Shown: positions 34,694 to 43,610 of the stretch, one piece after another
How the letters are laid out: every line of letters begins with the position of its first letter
Numbering within the stretch: the stretch's first letter is position 1
NCBI RefSeq assembly: GCF_038039535.1
Contig: NZ_JBBPHP010000010.1
Location: forward strand, 62,001-126,000
From: Catalinimonas sp038039535
GTDB lineage: Bacteria; Bacteroidota; Bacteroidia; Cytophagales; Cyclobacteriaceae
Direction of reading: 5' to 3'
DNA length: 64,000 nt
Notes under the pieces: generated by a model
The model's database searches: none
What the model was told of the DNA's origin: nothing
Seen by the model: the letters and a program-made list of their open reading frames with translations, nothing else
Program-made: the position numbers and the translations under genes

Positions 34694-36187
34694 TTAGTAA
34701 CCTGGGTTTTGTTGTAAATCTCCATTGAGGTCTACCTCCCGCTGAGGTATTGGCATCAGCACCATATAATCTTTGATATTCTGTGCAATTTCTACCTTAT
34801 TGCTTTCTGCTACTGAAGCTTCATAGGCAGCATGCTCAATCATCCGTTCAATAAACCTGCCGGTGCGTACCAGGTCAAACCAGCGGTGCCCTTCCATAGC
34901 CAGTTCCAGTCTACGCTCCAGCCATACAGCTGTTCTGAAATCCTCCGCAGAAAGCCCTACATAGTTATGCTCAGTATCATTGAATGCACGTTCTCTTACC
35001 CGGTTCAGGTAAGTCAGGGCTTTTGGCGTCTGACCTATCTCATTAAGCGCTTCAGCATACATCAACAGAGCATCAGCGTAACGAATAACGTGCATATTGG
35101 CATCACTATTGGCGGGATTGTTCTCACCCTCTTCCCAATATTTGGTGAAGATCGGAATACTGGAAGTATGCACCGAGCCATCTATCAGGCTTACAAAATC
35201 AGTGGTAAAAGTGGCAGCTTTTCTCTCATCATCATCTGAAAAGCGATCATAGAGGTCACGGGTTGGAATATCGGCTTCATTAGAGTTGGTAAGCCCTAGC
35301 ACACCGAAACCACCAGGCAAAGAGTATTTAGGGCCTTGGAGAATCATGGCTGAATTACCGTTGCCGGGAGGATCCATAAACTCAATGGAAAAGACCATCT
35401 CCATGCCATTTTCAGTAGATGGTTCCCAGTTGTCTCCGAAGTTATCGTGCAAAGCATAGCCATAGGTTCCTTCGTTTTCTACCACTTCTGCCAGTTTATC
35501 AGCTGCTTGCTGATATTCATGCATGGTCAGGTATACTTTTCCCAGCAAAATTTTTGCTGCCCCTTTTGTAGCTCGTCCGGTTTCAGAATCACCATAGGAT
35601 ATCGGCAATACGGTTTCCGCCTCCATCAGGTCCTGAATGATTTGCTCGTATATTTGTGCAGCGGGCATACGTTCACCCATAGCATCTTCCACTGTTTCAA
35701 GCTTAAGGATTAAAGGTACATCGCCATAGAAACGAACCAAGTTGAAATAATACAGAGCACGAAGAAACTTAGCTTCACCTACAAGCCTGGCCCTCAAAGT
35801 TTCATCCATATTGATATTTGGAATATTAATGATGGCCGTATTGGCTCGGGAGATTCCGGAATAGTTTCTCTGCCACATTTCGCGCGTGAACTGATTTTCT
35901 GACGTATAGCGCATATACTCCAGATTCTGCAAAAATTGATTAGGCATTCCCAATCCATTTTTCTCATCATCAGCGGGCAAAGCATTGAGTAAAAAAATAT
36001 GCCTTTCGTAAATGCTGTAAAGCTGCTCATATACAGCAGCTACCGCTGCTTCTGCATCGGTACGACTGCTGTAAAAATTGTCAATAACAAAACGGTCTTC
36101 TGGTGATTCTTTCAGAAATTCTTCATTACAGGAAAATAAAAAGCCTGTTCCCAGAATTATGATGAATGATATATATATCTTTTTCAT
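34694..36187 (-). CDS. SusD/RagB family outer-membrane lipoprotein
   Basis: 497 residues. Lipoprotein signal with cysteine 20 (GFLFSC) then NEEFLKESPEDRFVIDNFYS. Typical SusD elements are the N-terminal ARLVGEAKFLRALYYFNLVR with FYGDVPLIL, the tetratricopeptide-like helices in GAAKILLGKVYLTMHEYQQA, and the C-terminal signature VIRYADALLMYAEALNEIGQ, VWLERRLELAMEGHRWFDLV and QQNPGY. It pairs with SusC (16-base gap) and binds glycan at the cell surface. The sulfatases downstream suggest a sulfated polysaccharide. No glycoside hydrolase is in the operon, so depolymerisation enzymes must be elsewhere. Confidence 0.95.
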   Translation of the reverse strand: MKKIYISFIIILGTGFLFSCNEEFLKESPEDRFVIDNFYSSRTDAEAAVAAVYEQLYSIYERHIFLLNALPADDEKNGLGMPNQFLQNLEYMRYTSENQFTREMWQRNYSGISRANTAIINIPNINMDETLRARLVGEAKFLRALYYFNLVRFYGDVPLILKLETVEDAMGERMPAAQIYEQIIQDLMEAETVLPISYGDSETGRATKGAAKILLGKVYLTMHEYQQAADKLAEVVENEGTYGYALHDNFGDNWEPSTENGMEMVFSIEFMDPPGNGNSAMILQGPKYSLPGGFGVLGLTNSNEADIPTRDLYDRFSDDDERKAATFTTDFVSLIDGSVHTSSIPIFTKYWEEGENNPANSDANMHVIRYADALLMYAEALNEIGQTPKALTYLNRVRERAFNDTEHNYVGLSAEDFRTAVWLERRLELAMEGHRWFDLVRTGRFIERMIEHAAYEASVAESNKVEIAQNIKDYMVLMPIPQREVDLNGDLQQNPGY

Positions 36188-36203
36188 GCTTGTTGCAATT
36201 TTA

Positions 36204-39200
36204 TTATTGTAAGTTCATCTTCACACCTAACATAAATGTCCGCGACTGTGGGTACCCTCCAAAGTCTTCACCCATCTGAAGGTTAGTTGCCCCACGGTAG
36301 CTTACTTCGGGATCATAACCAGTGTAATCGGTAAAGGTAAGTAGGTTTTGCGCGGTGGCGTAAACCTTAAGCCCGCTTAACTTATCACTTACCAGATTAG
36401 GGAAAGTATAAGCCAGGGTAAGGGTTTTCACTTTCAGGAAAGAACCATCTTCCATATACGCATCGCTAAATACCGCTGAACGATTGGTAGTAGCTACCGG
36501 ATACCTGTCACTGGGGTTTTCTGGTGTCCAGCGATTGACCATATCGGCATACACATTTTGCCCTCCGGAAGGCAATTCAAGCTCCATCGCGTTGTAGTTG
36601 AAGATATCATTGCCATAGGAGTACTGCATAAAAACATTAAGCTCTACTCCTCTGTAAGAAAAGTTATTGGTGAATCCACCAAAGAAGTCCGGGTTAGGGT
36701 CACCGATCACAGTTCTGTCATAAGTGGCATTTACATTACCGTCAGGAACACCTTCAGGTCCACCAAGATCAAGGTAACGACGTCCTCCTATCCAGTTGGT
36801 AGGGCTGGTCGGACCGGCATTCAGTTCAGCCTGGTCCTGGAAAATTCCATCAAAAACATAACCGTAGAATAAACCAATAGGCTCACCAACGATCAGCCTG
36901 TGTATAGGCCCCGTCTTCAGGTGACCATCTCCTCCTCCAACGTCCTTATAATCTTCTCCACCCAGTTCCAATACCTTATTCCGGTTGAATGAAATATTAA
37001 ATGCTGTTGTCCAGCTGAAATCACCACGAGTAAAGATGTCGCTCTCAATGGAAAGTTCCACGCCTTTGTTTTCTATGCTTCCGATATTTTGCAGCGAAGA
37101 TGCAAAGCCTGATACATAAGGCACTGCCACATCATAGATCAGATCAGTGGTCTTTTTGTAATAGTAGTCTGCGGTAAACCTTAATCTTTCCTGAAAGAAA
37201 CCAAAATCTAAACCCAGGTCAAACTGAGAGGTTTTTTCCCATTGCAGATCAGGGTTAGGGATTTTATTAGGATAGAATCCTGTAACCAGTGATCTGCCTA
37301 AGGTGTAGGTGGTGTTGGTCAAAGTTGGCAAAGACTCATACAATCCTATTTCCTGGTTACCGGTTACTCCGTAACTAGCTCTTATTTTCAGATTTGAGAA
37401 GAGGTCCAAATCCTGAATAAAATCTTCCTCAATCAATCGCCAGGCTACAGCACCTGATGGGAAAAATGCATATTTGTTATTGGCACCGAAGCGGGAAGAA
37501 CCATCCACACGAGCGTTGAAGGATATCAAGTACTTTTCATTGATATTGTAATTTACTCTTCCCAGATATGATAAAAGGCTCCACTCTGTTCTGGATGACC
37601 CTGGCTGATTATAAATCGCACCGGCACCGAGTGAGTTTTCTTCCAGCACATTGTTCACAAAATCCTGAGACGAAGCTTCCAGACTTTCAAATAAATTTTG
37701 CTGAAATGTGATACCCCCCAGCACGGAAAGTGAATGTCCGGGCATAATTTCAGTATCCCAGCGTAAGGTATTTTCATTCAGCCAGTTGGTGGTATATCCT
37801 CCATTAACTGTTGCCGTGGCTACTCCGCCTGACTCAAAGATGTTGGAAGGCACAAAGGTATCAAATTTGGTATTGACCAGGTCAGTACCGAAGGACACTT
37901 TGGCAGTAAGCCCCTCAAGAAATTCCCACTCACCGTAGATATTTCCCAAGAGGCGAAGCATGGTACTTTCTCTTACCTGCTCTCTGGCAGTAGCAACCGG
38001 ATTAGCCAGAATGATTCCGGGTGTGTTTACCGGGGTATACTCTCCCAAAGCTTCGTTTTGGTAAACCGGTTGTATAGGATTAAACTTCATCGCGGTGGTA
38101 ACCACTCCTGCGGTTCCACCCGCATCAGTACGTACCGCATTTGAATTGGTCCTGCTCAGATTTAAGCTGGTACCAATTCTGAAATTATCCTGTAGATTAC
38201 GTGAGATGTTGATCCTTCCGGAATATCTTTTGAAACCGGAATTGATGATAACCCCCTGCTGATCAAAATAATTAGCAGAAATAGAATAGTTAGTTTTCTT
38301 ATCCCCTCCGGAGAATGTTAGCTGATAATTCTGGATAGGGGCTGATCTGAAAACTTCATCCTGCCAGTCGGTTCCTTCGGGATTGTTATTGATCTCTGCC
38401 AGTTGATCAGCATCATATACCGGAGCCAGCCCATCATTAGTATATGCTTCATTGACCAGGTCAGCGTACTGAGCAGCATTCATCACATCAATTTTTCTGA
38501 CCACATTTTGTGTACCGTAGTAGGCATCAAAAGTGATCTGGTCTCTTCCTTCTTTCCCACTTTTGGTGGTGATGAGTACTACACCATTAGCCGCTCTGGC
38601 TCCATAAATAGCGGTAGCTGATGCATCTTTCAGGATTTCAATAGACTCAATATCAGCGGGATTAATGGTTGCGAGACCACTCATCCGGGCATTACCGCCA
38701 GTATTGCCATATCCACCTCCATTATATACCGGAAAGCCATCAATGACATAAAGAGGTTCGTTACCTCCCTGTAGCGAGCTGCTTCCCCTGATGCGGATGG
38801 AGGCTACCGCTCCCGGCATCCCTGAGGTTTGGGTGACCATCACACCTGCGGCTCTACCTACCAGGCCCTGATCAATAGAAGTGAAAGGGGCTTCCTGTAT
38901 TTCTTCTGCTTTTACTGAAGATACGGCTCCTGTAAGGTTGCTTTTCTTCTGGGTGCCGTAACCTACCACCACAATTTCTTCTAATGACTGTACATCAGAT
39001 GTCATGGTAACATCAATTTCGGTACGGTCACCCACAACTACTTCCTGACTAACAAAGCCAATGGAGCTAAAAACCAATACGCTTTCTGAATCCGGTACGT
39101 CTATTCTATAGTTACCATCCACATCGGTCACGGTACCGGTAGTGGTACCTTTTACCAGTACGTTAACTCCCGGAAGGCCTTGTCCATCTTCATCTGAAGT

Positions 39201-39635
39201 TACTTTACCGGTTACACTGATCAGCATACTGACGATTTTCTCTTCCACACTTTTCTTTTCGTTCCGCTCAAGCTTACCGACATGTATGTATTCATTGACG
39301 CGCTTAAATTTGAGGTCGGCCAGGCGGGAGATTTCTCTTAATACATCGGCCAGGGAAGTATTTCTGGCTTCAAAACTGACCGTTTGACTGAGGTCAATCA
39401 ATTTTTCATTATAAGCGAAAGAAAAGCCAGTTTCGCGCTTAATTGATCGGAAGATTTCTATCAGAGTTTGATCCTCCACTTCTAGAGAGAGATAGATATC
39501 TTCTATGCTTCTTTTTTCGCGCTGGGCATGCAGATCGTTGGCTACAAGCATGCACGAGAGTACAGATTGTAAGATCAGTCCCAACAAAATATGTCGGGAA
39601 AACCTGACCAGTAGAGAGTAGTAAATTGTTTTCAT
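36204..39635 (-). CDS. SusC/RagA TonB-linked outer-membrane protein with STN domain
   Basis: 1143 residues. Signal peptide (HILLGLILQSVLSCMLVAND), then STN domain (about 45-120, LIEIFRSIKRETGFSFAYNE; SLADVLREISRLADLKFKRV), carboxypeptidase-regulatory-like domain (GLPGVNVLVKGTTTGTVTDV), TonB box region EEIVVVGYGTQKKSNLTGAV, plug (IRIRGSSSLQGGNEPLYVID; ILKDASATAIYGARAANGV) and a barrel closing at SRTFMLGVKMNLQ. All hallmarks of the SusC/RagA subclass are present. With its own FecR and sigma genes directly upstream it should both import the ligand and start the signal that induces this locus. The ligand is probably a sulfated oligosaccharide, inferred from the linked sulfatases. Confidence 0.96.
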   Translation of the reverse strand: MKTIYYSLLVRFSRHILLGLILQSVLSCMLVANDLHAQREKRSIEDIYLSLEVEDQTLIEIFRSIKRETGFSFAYNEKLIDLSQTVSFEARNTSLADVLREISRLADLKFKRVNEYIHVGKLERNEKKSVEEKIVSMLISVTGKVTSDEDGQGLPGVNVLVKGTTTGTVTDVDGNYRIDVPDSESVLVFSSIGFVSQEVVVGDRTEIDVTMTSDVQSLEEIVVVGYGTQKKSNLTGAVSSVKAEEIQEAPFTSIDQGLVGRAAGVMVTQTSGMPGAVASIRIRGSSSLQGGNEPLYVIDGFPVYNGGGYGNTGGNARMSGLATINPADIESIEILKDASATAIYGARAANGVVLITTKSGKEGRDQITFDAYYGTQNVVRKIDVMNAAQYADLVNEAYTNDGLAPVYDADQLAEINNNPEGTDWQDEVFRSAPIQNYQLTFSGGDKKTNYSISANYFDQQGVIINSGFKRYSGRINISRNLQDNFRIGTSLNLSRTNSNAVRTDAGGTAGVVTTAMKFNPIQPVYQNEALGEYTPVNTPGIILANPVATAREQVRESTMLRLLGNIYGEWEFLEGLTAKVSFGTDLVNTKFDTFVPSNIFESGGVATATVNGGYTTNWLNENTLRWDTEIMPGHSLSVLGGITFQQNLFESLEASSQDFVNNVLEENSLGAGAIYNQPGSSRTEWSLLSYLGRVNYNINEKYLISFNARVDGSSRFGANNKYAFFPSGAVAWRLIEEDFIQDLDLFSNLKIRASYGVTGNQEIGLYESLPTLTNTTYTLGRSLVTGFYPNKIPNPDLQWEKTSQFDLGLDFGFFQERLRFTADYYYKKTTDLIYDVAVPYVSGFASSLQNIGSIENKGVELSIESDIFTRGDFSWTTAFNISFNRNKVLELGGEDYKDVGGGDGHLKTGPIHRLIVGEPIGLFYGYVFDGIFQDQAELNAGPTSPTNWIGGRRYLDLGGPEGVPDGNVNATYDRTVIGDPNPDFFGGFTNNFSYRGVELNVFMQYSYGNDIFNYNAMELELPSGGQNVYADMVNRWTPENPSDRYPVATTNRSAVFSDAYMEDGSFLKVKTLTLAYTFPNLVSDKLSGLKVYATAQNLLTFTDYTGYDPEVSYRGATNLQMGEDFGGYPQSRTFMLGVKMNLQ

Positions 39636-39769
39636 TGCTTAGGTTGTCTTGAATGAATAATAAGTTAAAGAGGCTTACTATGTATTTTTTGTATTAGTAG
39701 TGGCTTAGTAAACCTTAGTGTGATGAGTTGATGCTAGCTGCTGTCGTATTTCATGGTTGATTTGTTTGA

Positions 39770-40795
39770 TTATTGAATAATGACGGTATCTCCTTCTATG
39801 ACATAGGTAAAATCGGATGAATAGCTCATGCCTTCCAGCACCACTTTCAGGCTTGGATTATTATAGCGCCCCGTAAATCCATCGGTGACCGGCATGCTTC
39901 TCTTGATGATAAAGTCCACTCCGTACCAGCGTTCCAGCTTATGGATAATGTCTTCAAATGAATCTTTCTGGAATACCAGAACTCCTTCTTTCCAGGCAAG
40001 GATTTCATCAGGATCAAAGCTGCTCACTTCAAAATCTCCACGTTTATGGTTGACTCTCACCATTTCCAGCGGATGGAGCTGGCTCATTTTACGGGCAGCA
40101 CCATTGCCTTTCTTCTCTACTTCCACCAGTCCGCTTTCCACCGCTACGCTCATTTCTTCTTCAAAGGGAAAAGCCTGTACATTGAAAGAAGTACCTAACA
40201 CCGTTACTTTTATATCTCCGCTGGTTACAGTAAAGGGATGCACAGTATCCCTTTTTACCTCAAAAAAAGCTTCTCCCACTAACTTTATGTCTCTGGATGT
40301 TGTAAAATCCTGCGGATATTCCAGATAGCTCTCCGCATTGAGCCTTACCTCACTCCCATCAGGTAATTGAATGATGGATTTTTGTCCACGAGGATTACTT
40401 TTTGTGATCTTTACGACTGACTTATTCTCAGCGGTGGACGTTGCTTCAGGAGATGGGTTGGTAGACTTCCATACAAAAAACAGCGTAGCGCCAAGCATCA
40501 GGAATACCACAGCAGCAGCACGAAGCCACACTTTTCCAAAGCCTTTAGACTTGTGATTTGGGATAGAATTTTCCTCTTCATGAGTTATTCCTAATTGATC
40601 TGCTATCCTTGCGTAGGTTTGCTCCTGCCCATTGACCCGGGTCACAAATTTCCCTTTGTGCCATACGTCTTCCAACCTGCGGAAAAGCAGCTCATTCTCT
40701 GAAGATGCATTGATCCAAAGCTGAAGAATTTCATCCTCTTCAGGATTGATCTCTCCGGAAAGTTTTTTGGCAATCAGTTGAAGATACAGGTTCAC
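39770..40795 (-). CDS. FecR-type anti-sigma factor
   Basis: I place the start at GTG 40795 (VNLYLQLIAKKLSGEINPEE), giving 341 residues. The open frame continues to 40885 but its first 30 codons are low-complexity T-rich sequence. N-terminal sigma-binding part with EEDEILQLWINASSENELLF; one membrane helix at about 93-109 (AAAVVFLMLGATLFFVW); FecR domain with SIIQLPDGSEVRLNAESYLE and KLVGEAFFEVKRDTVHPFTV; C-terminal DUF4974-type domain (KLERWYGVDFIIKRSMPVTD). It lies between the ECF sigma gene and susC and would pass the SusC signal to the sigma factor. Confidence 0.92.
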   Translation of the reverse strand: MNLYLQLIAKKLSGEINPEEDEILQLWINASSENELLFRRLEDVWHKGKFVTRVNGQEQTYARIADQLGITHEEENSIPNHKSKGFGKVWLRAAAVVFLMLGATLFFVWKSTNPSPEATSTAENKSVVKITKSNPRGQKSIIQLPDGSEVRLNAESYLEYPQDFTTSRDIKLVGEAFFEVKRDTVHPFTVTSGDIKVTVLGTSFNVQAFPFEEEMSVAVESGLVEVEKKGNGAARKMSQLHPLEMVRVNHKRGDFEVSSFDPDEILAWKEGVLVFQKDSFEDIIHKLERWYGVDFIIKRSMPVTDGFTGRYNNPSLKVVLEGMSYSSDFTYVIEGDTVIIQ

Positions 40796-40940
40796 TTTGA
40801 AGGCTTTTTGTACAGATAGACTTCCATAAAGAAGACTACCCCCAAAAGAGAAGAGAAAAAATTTAAAAAAAATACAAAAAAGCAACTACAAAGCTAATAT
40901 GAACCATTTATCAAATACTTTATTAACAAATCGGTAATTA

Positions 40941-41555
40941 TTAGTTTGCAATGATATCCATAAGGATGAGGAGATATCCTAATGAAATATGTGATGAATC
41001 TGATTTTGAGTGTTGGTAGGTAATCAGTGTAGCTTTCAGTTTCCTGATGGCAATGCCCATTTGATTCTCTACCGTTTTAGGAGAAATTTCCAGTAAGGCC
41101 GCTACTTCCTTATAAGACATACCTTCTTCCCGAACTAATCTGAAGATCATCTCACATTTATCAGGTAAATCACTTATTGCCTCTTCAATCTTTACTGCCA
41201 GTTCTCTGGCAATCAGGATGCTCTCCGGTTCATTGTATTCAATCCGCTGGCTTTTGAGCATAGTGAGATCAGCAATTGGAAGCTGGGCTTCCTTTTTCAG
41301 ATAAGTGAACGATTGGTTTTTGACGGACTGATAGAGATAGAAATCCAGTTTTTGTATCTCAGGAAGCTTCTGCCGGTTGTTCCAGAGCTTCATAAAAATA
41401 TCAGAGACAAGTTCTTCACTCAATACATCTGACCTGACATAGTAGAAGGCAAGGCGATACATTTGGGGATATAGCTTATCAAAGAATAGCTTGAAAGCCT
41501 TGCTATCCCCTTGGGCAATTTTCTTTACCAGATGACTAATTTCATTTTCTTCCAA
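40941..41555 (-). CDS. ECF RNA polymerase sigma factor with hydrophobic C-terminus
   Basis: 204 residues, starting with TTG at 41555; no in-frame ATG precedes region 2. Region 2: AFKLFFDKLYPQMYRLAFYY, VSDIFMKLWNNRQKL. Region 4: LPDKCEMIFRLVREEGMSYK, ALLEISPKTVENQMGIAIRK. It ends with a short hydrophobic tail (ISLGYLLILMDIIAN), like the other ECF protein at 30553-31185. A well-formed promoter lies about 60 bases upstream. It should activate the FecR-SusC-SusD-sulfatase locus that follows on the same strand. Confidence 0.92.
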   Translation of the reverse strand: MEENEISHLVKKIAQGDSKAFKLFFDKLYPQMYRLAFYYVRSDVLSEELVSDIFMKLWNNRQKLPEIQKLDFYLYQSVKNQSFTYLKKEAQLPIADLTMLKSQRIEYNEPESILIARELAVKIEEAISDLPDKCEMIFRLVREEGMSYKEVAALLEISPKTVENQMGIAIRKLKATLITYQHSKSDSSHISLGYLLILMDIIAN

Positions 41556-41613
41556 TCCCTACCTTCTTTGATTAGAAAAATAAAGTAGCGCTAATATTTA
41601 TTATTTGCAATCT

Positions 41614-41644
41614 CAAAGATACAAGTATAGGAAGGAAGATAAAA
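41614..41644 (-). promoter_or_regulatory. Bacteroidota-type promoter for the ECF sigma gene
   Basis: On the minus strand TATCTTTG (41621-41614) matches the -7 consensus TAnnTTTG exactly. TTTT at 41644-41641 lies 19 bases upstream where TTTG is expected, one mismatch. Transcription would start near 41607, about 50 bases before the TTG start. The -33 element touches the heptamer repeat that begins at 41644. Confidence 0.55.
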
Positions 41645-41748
41645 GACAGAAGTCAGGAGTCGGGAGACAGAAGTTGGAAGATGGGAGTTGGAAGTCGGAA
41701 GACTGAAGTTTTAACTTCCAGCTTCTAACTCCTAACTCTCAACTCCCC
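41644..41748. repeat. Tandem heptamer repeat turning into its inverse
   Basis: Fifteen consecutive heptads in perfect register: nine of the form AGWYNGR (agacaga, agtcagg, agtcggg, agacaga, agttgga, agatggg, agttgga, agtcgga, agactga), one junction heptad (agttta-a type), then five of the complementary form ACTYCYA (acttcca, gcttcta, actccta, actctca, actcccc). The result is a large imperfect hairpin. It ends two bases before the 3' end of the broken coiled-coil gene. The element at 24189-24238 is built from the same heptads. Confidence 0.85.
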
Positions 41749-41750
41749 TT

Positions 41751-42382
41751 TCAGGCTTTCACTACTACGCCTAATACTTCCAGTTGCTGGGGCTGCTCAT
41801 CCAGGGCAATGCGGGCTACTTTGATAAATTTACGATACCATTGTTCCACCACTATTCCCATCTCCTGCTTTTGCTGGGTCAGCACCTGTGCCTTTCCATG
41901 GGCCTGCTTCTGATGGGTATACAAGTTGATAATCTCACCCAATAAGGTCTGCATTGCTGTGATTTCGTTTCCGCTGATATTGTATTTTCCAGAACATCCA
42001 GGTGTGCCGGAGCGTGGTAATAGAAGTCCTTACACTGCTTCAGGCATTTGTCCAGTGCTTTTTTTCGTAGTCCATCTAATCCTAGCTCTTCCCGATATTC
42101 CGGCTGGTCCTTAAAAATAATACGACTCTGGCTCACATGCCTCATATAGGTGTGCTGCAACTCCTGTTGTGCACTGTGCAAGTTTCGGGTCGCTGCTTTA
42201 GCCCCGCGCTGTGCTTCTTCCTGCTTCTGCATAAGCTCACCAAAAGCATTGCCTAATTTTTCTCCTTCACGGAGCATCCTGGCATCATAGCCTAGCTTTG
42301 CTAACTGACGCAGAATGTCACTGTCCTGTAATGCAGTCCGGATGGCTGTCAACAGTAAATGTAATAATGTAATCTTGCTCAT
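41751..42382 (-). pseudogene. Second coiled-coil gene copy, frameshifted
   Basis: This is a paralogue of the gene at 5314-5946. The first frame (42382 to about 41990) reads MSKITLLHLLLTAIRTALQD onward to FYYHAPAHLDVLEN, then runs out of phase. The correct continuation, YNISGNEITAMQTLLGEIIN to LGVVVKA, lies in the next frame and ends at 41751. The intact copy has five T at the matching site (GTATTTTTC, plus strand) where this copy has four (GTATTTTCC near 41985), so one base is missing from a homopolymer. The C-terminal 30 residues remain nearly identical to the intact copy, so the loss is recent or is a sequencing error. The protein would be about 210 residues. Confidence 0.8.
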
Positions 42383-42534
42383 TGACCTCTCTTGTTAAGT
42401 TAAATATGAGGCATTTTATGCCTTTGCCGGTATTTAAATTCTGACAAAATCTCAGCAATTTTACTTTGCAATAAAATTTAAATAATACAATAATATATAA
42501 ATATAATTATATAATAACCTGGGCATATTCTGCC

Positions 42535-42739
42535 GTTTTAGACACCCAGAAGCTGATTCCCTGGACAAAAGTTTTAGGGGCAGGGAAGCAGACTCCCTGG
42601 CCTGAAAAAAAAGTTTTAGCAGCAGGGAAGGGCTTCCCGATGTCTGAAACAAAAGTTTTAACCTTCGGTAAGCCTTTAATTGAGGTTAAAACAGTTTTTC
42701 GCAGTATAATATTCTGAAGTTTTGTCAGTAAAACTTTTG
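42535..42739. repeat. Second 42-bp repeat array, upstream of the second coiled-coil copy
   Basis: GTTTTA recurs at 42535, 42571, 42613 and 42655, with GTTTTT at 42694; spacings are 36, 42, 42 and 39. The units ending at 42618 and 42660 share CAGGGAAG, CTGAAA and AAAAGTTTTA, about 29 of 42 bases. Each unit holds a small hairpin such as CAGGGA...TCCCTG or GGGAAG..CTTCCC. An inverted copy of CAAAAGTTTTA lies at 42729-42739. On the minus strand the 42-base period reads as a 14-residue peptide repeat (PKVKTFVSD, PAAKTFFSG, PAPKTFVQG), but the only start is a GTG and I do not think it is a gene. The array begins about 150 bases upstream of the gene start, as at the first copy. Confidence 0.7.
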
Positions 42740-42893
42740 CTTTAACCACAGGGTTTTGGTCAATTAAGGGGTATTCTTTTCAACTTTTGTTAGAAAAAGC
42801 ACCGAATGGTAGTATTTTTTTCGCAACAAGGGTATCCATTGCACTCAATCGCATTGCAGGTGGACGAAGATTCTTTACTTAAAGAGAGTATCA

Positions 42894-43220
42894 TCATTGA
42901 TCCCAAATCTGTATTTCCTGATAGCTGCCTGATTTCGCTTCTTCTATTGCTGACTGAATATTATGAAGCTTGCTGCGAATGCGGGGCCAGGAGGTTGATA
43001 TCAAGACAAGTACTGAAAGCTGTCTGCCAGTAAGGTTCTGTTGATAGCGGAGGTTTTTATCTGTTGTGATTAGGATATGATATCCTTCTTTTTCTGCTCT
43101 ACTGAGCAAATCTCAATTCTTAAGATCGCTCCATCCTTTTTCAAAAGCAGTATCCACCTTATGATTATTGAGATATTTGCGCAAGGGGACAGGCGTGCCC
43201 TGATCAAATAATACCCTCAT
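42894..43220 (-). pseudogene. DUF5615 PIN-like toxin gene with an in-frame TGA
   Basis: From ATG 43220 the frame reads MRVLFDQGTPVPLRKYLNNH, then KVDTAFEKGWSDLKN, a TGA, and DLLSRAEKEGYHILITTDKN to the stop at 42894. DUF5615 (COG4634) proteins normally have glycine here (L-x-N-G-D-L-L), and TGA is one base from GGA. Acidic residues of the PIN-like fold are visible (D6, D near W-S-D, D in TTDKN). The ATG overlaps the DUF433 stop by four bases, the usual antitoxin-toxin order. Without readthrough the product is a 35-residue fragment, so the toxin is probably inactive. Confidence 0.85.
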
Positions 43221-43441
43221 GAATGACCATCAGTCAATGATATGACCTCATGATTTAATACCGCCTCCACTTGAGAGCGATTTACGCCCGGAAACCATTC
43301 CAAAAATTGCTCAATAGTAGCTCCATCTCTCAGGTTTTCAAAGAGAGCAGCTACCGGTACCCGGGTTCCACGAAATACCCATCTCCCGCTTACCTTATCA
43401 GGATCTTGTTCTACTGCATCTAAAGCTTCCCAGATTTTCAT
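43217..43441 (-). CDS. DUF433 family antitoxin-like protein
   Basis: A 74-residue protein with the DUF433 (COG2442) pattern: SGRWVFRGTRVPVAALFENL, RDGATIEQFLEWFPGVNRSQ and EAVLNH. This is a small winged or swapped helix-turn-helix domain. Such proteins are the usual partners of DUF5615 PIN-like toxins and are thought to bind DNA and neutralise the toxin. Its stop overlaps the start of the toxin gene (ATGA). With the toxin carrying an in-frame stop, this may be a leftover antitoxin. The length and start are normal for the family. Confidence 0.9.
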   Translation of the reverse strand: MKIWEALDAVEQDPDKVSGRWVFRGTRVPVAALFENLRDGATIEQFLEWFPGVNRSQVEAVLNHEVISLTDGHS

Positions 43442-43610
43442 AAACCCTTTATATTATTGATTATCACAATATAACATTATATCTCTGGAAAGTCTATCTA
43501 TCAGTCCACACTCAATCATCTTCAGCGTTCCCGAAGCGTTGGCCGCTTTCAGGTAACGCTGAGGGAAGCAAAGCATTGCCGATAAGGATGAGGGGGGAAA
43601 CTGCAGTGGC

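Noticed and set aside
40796..40885. Earlier start for the second FecR gene
   Set aside because: The extra codons are a T-rich low-complexity run; GTG 40795 begins the expected sigma-binding domain.
41975..41995. Programmed ribosomal frameshift in the second coiled-coil copy
   Set aside because: The paralogue has no frameshift and there is no clear slippery heptamer followed by a strong structure; a one-base deletion or read error is simpler.
42507..42749. An 80-residue repeat protein on the minus strand
   Set aside because: It has only a GTG start, no ribosome-binding signal and a sequence fully explained by the 42-base DNA repeat; kept as a question in the findings but not called as a gene.
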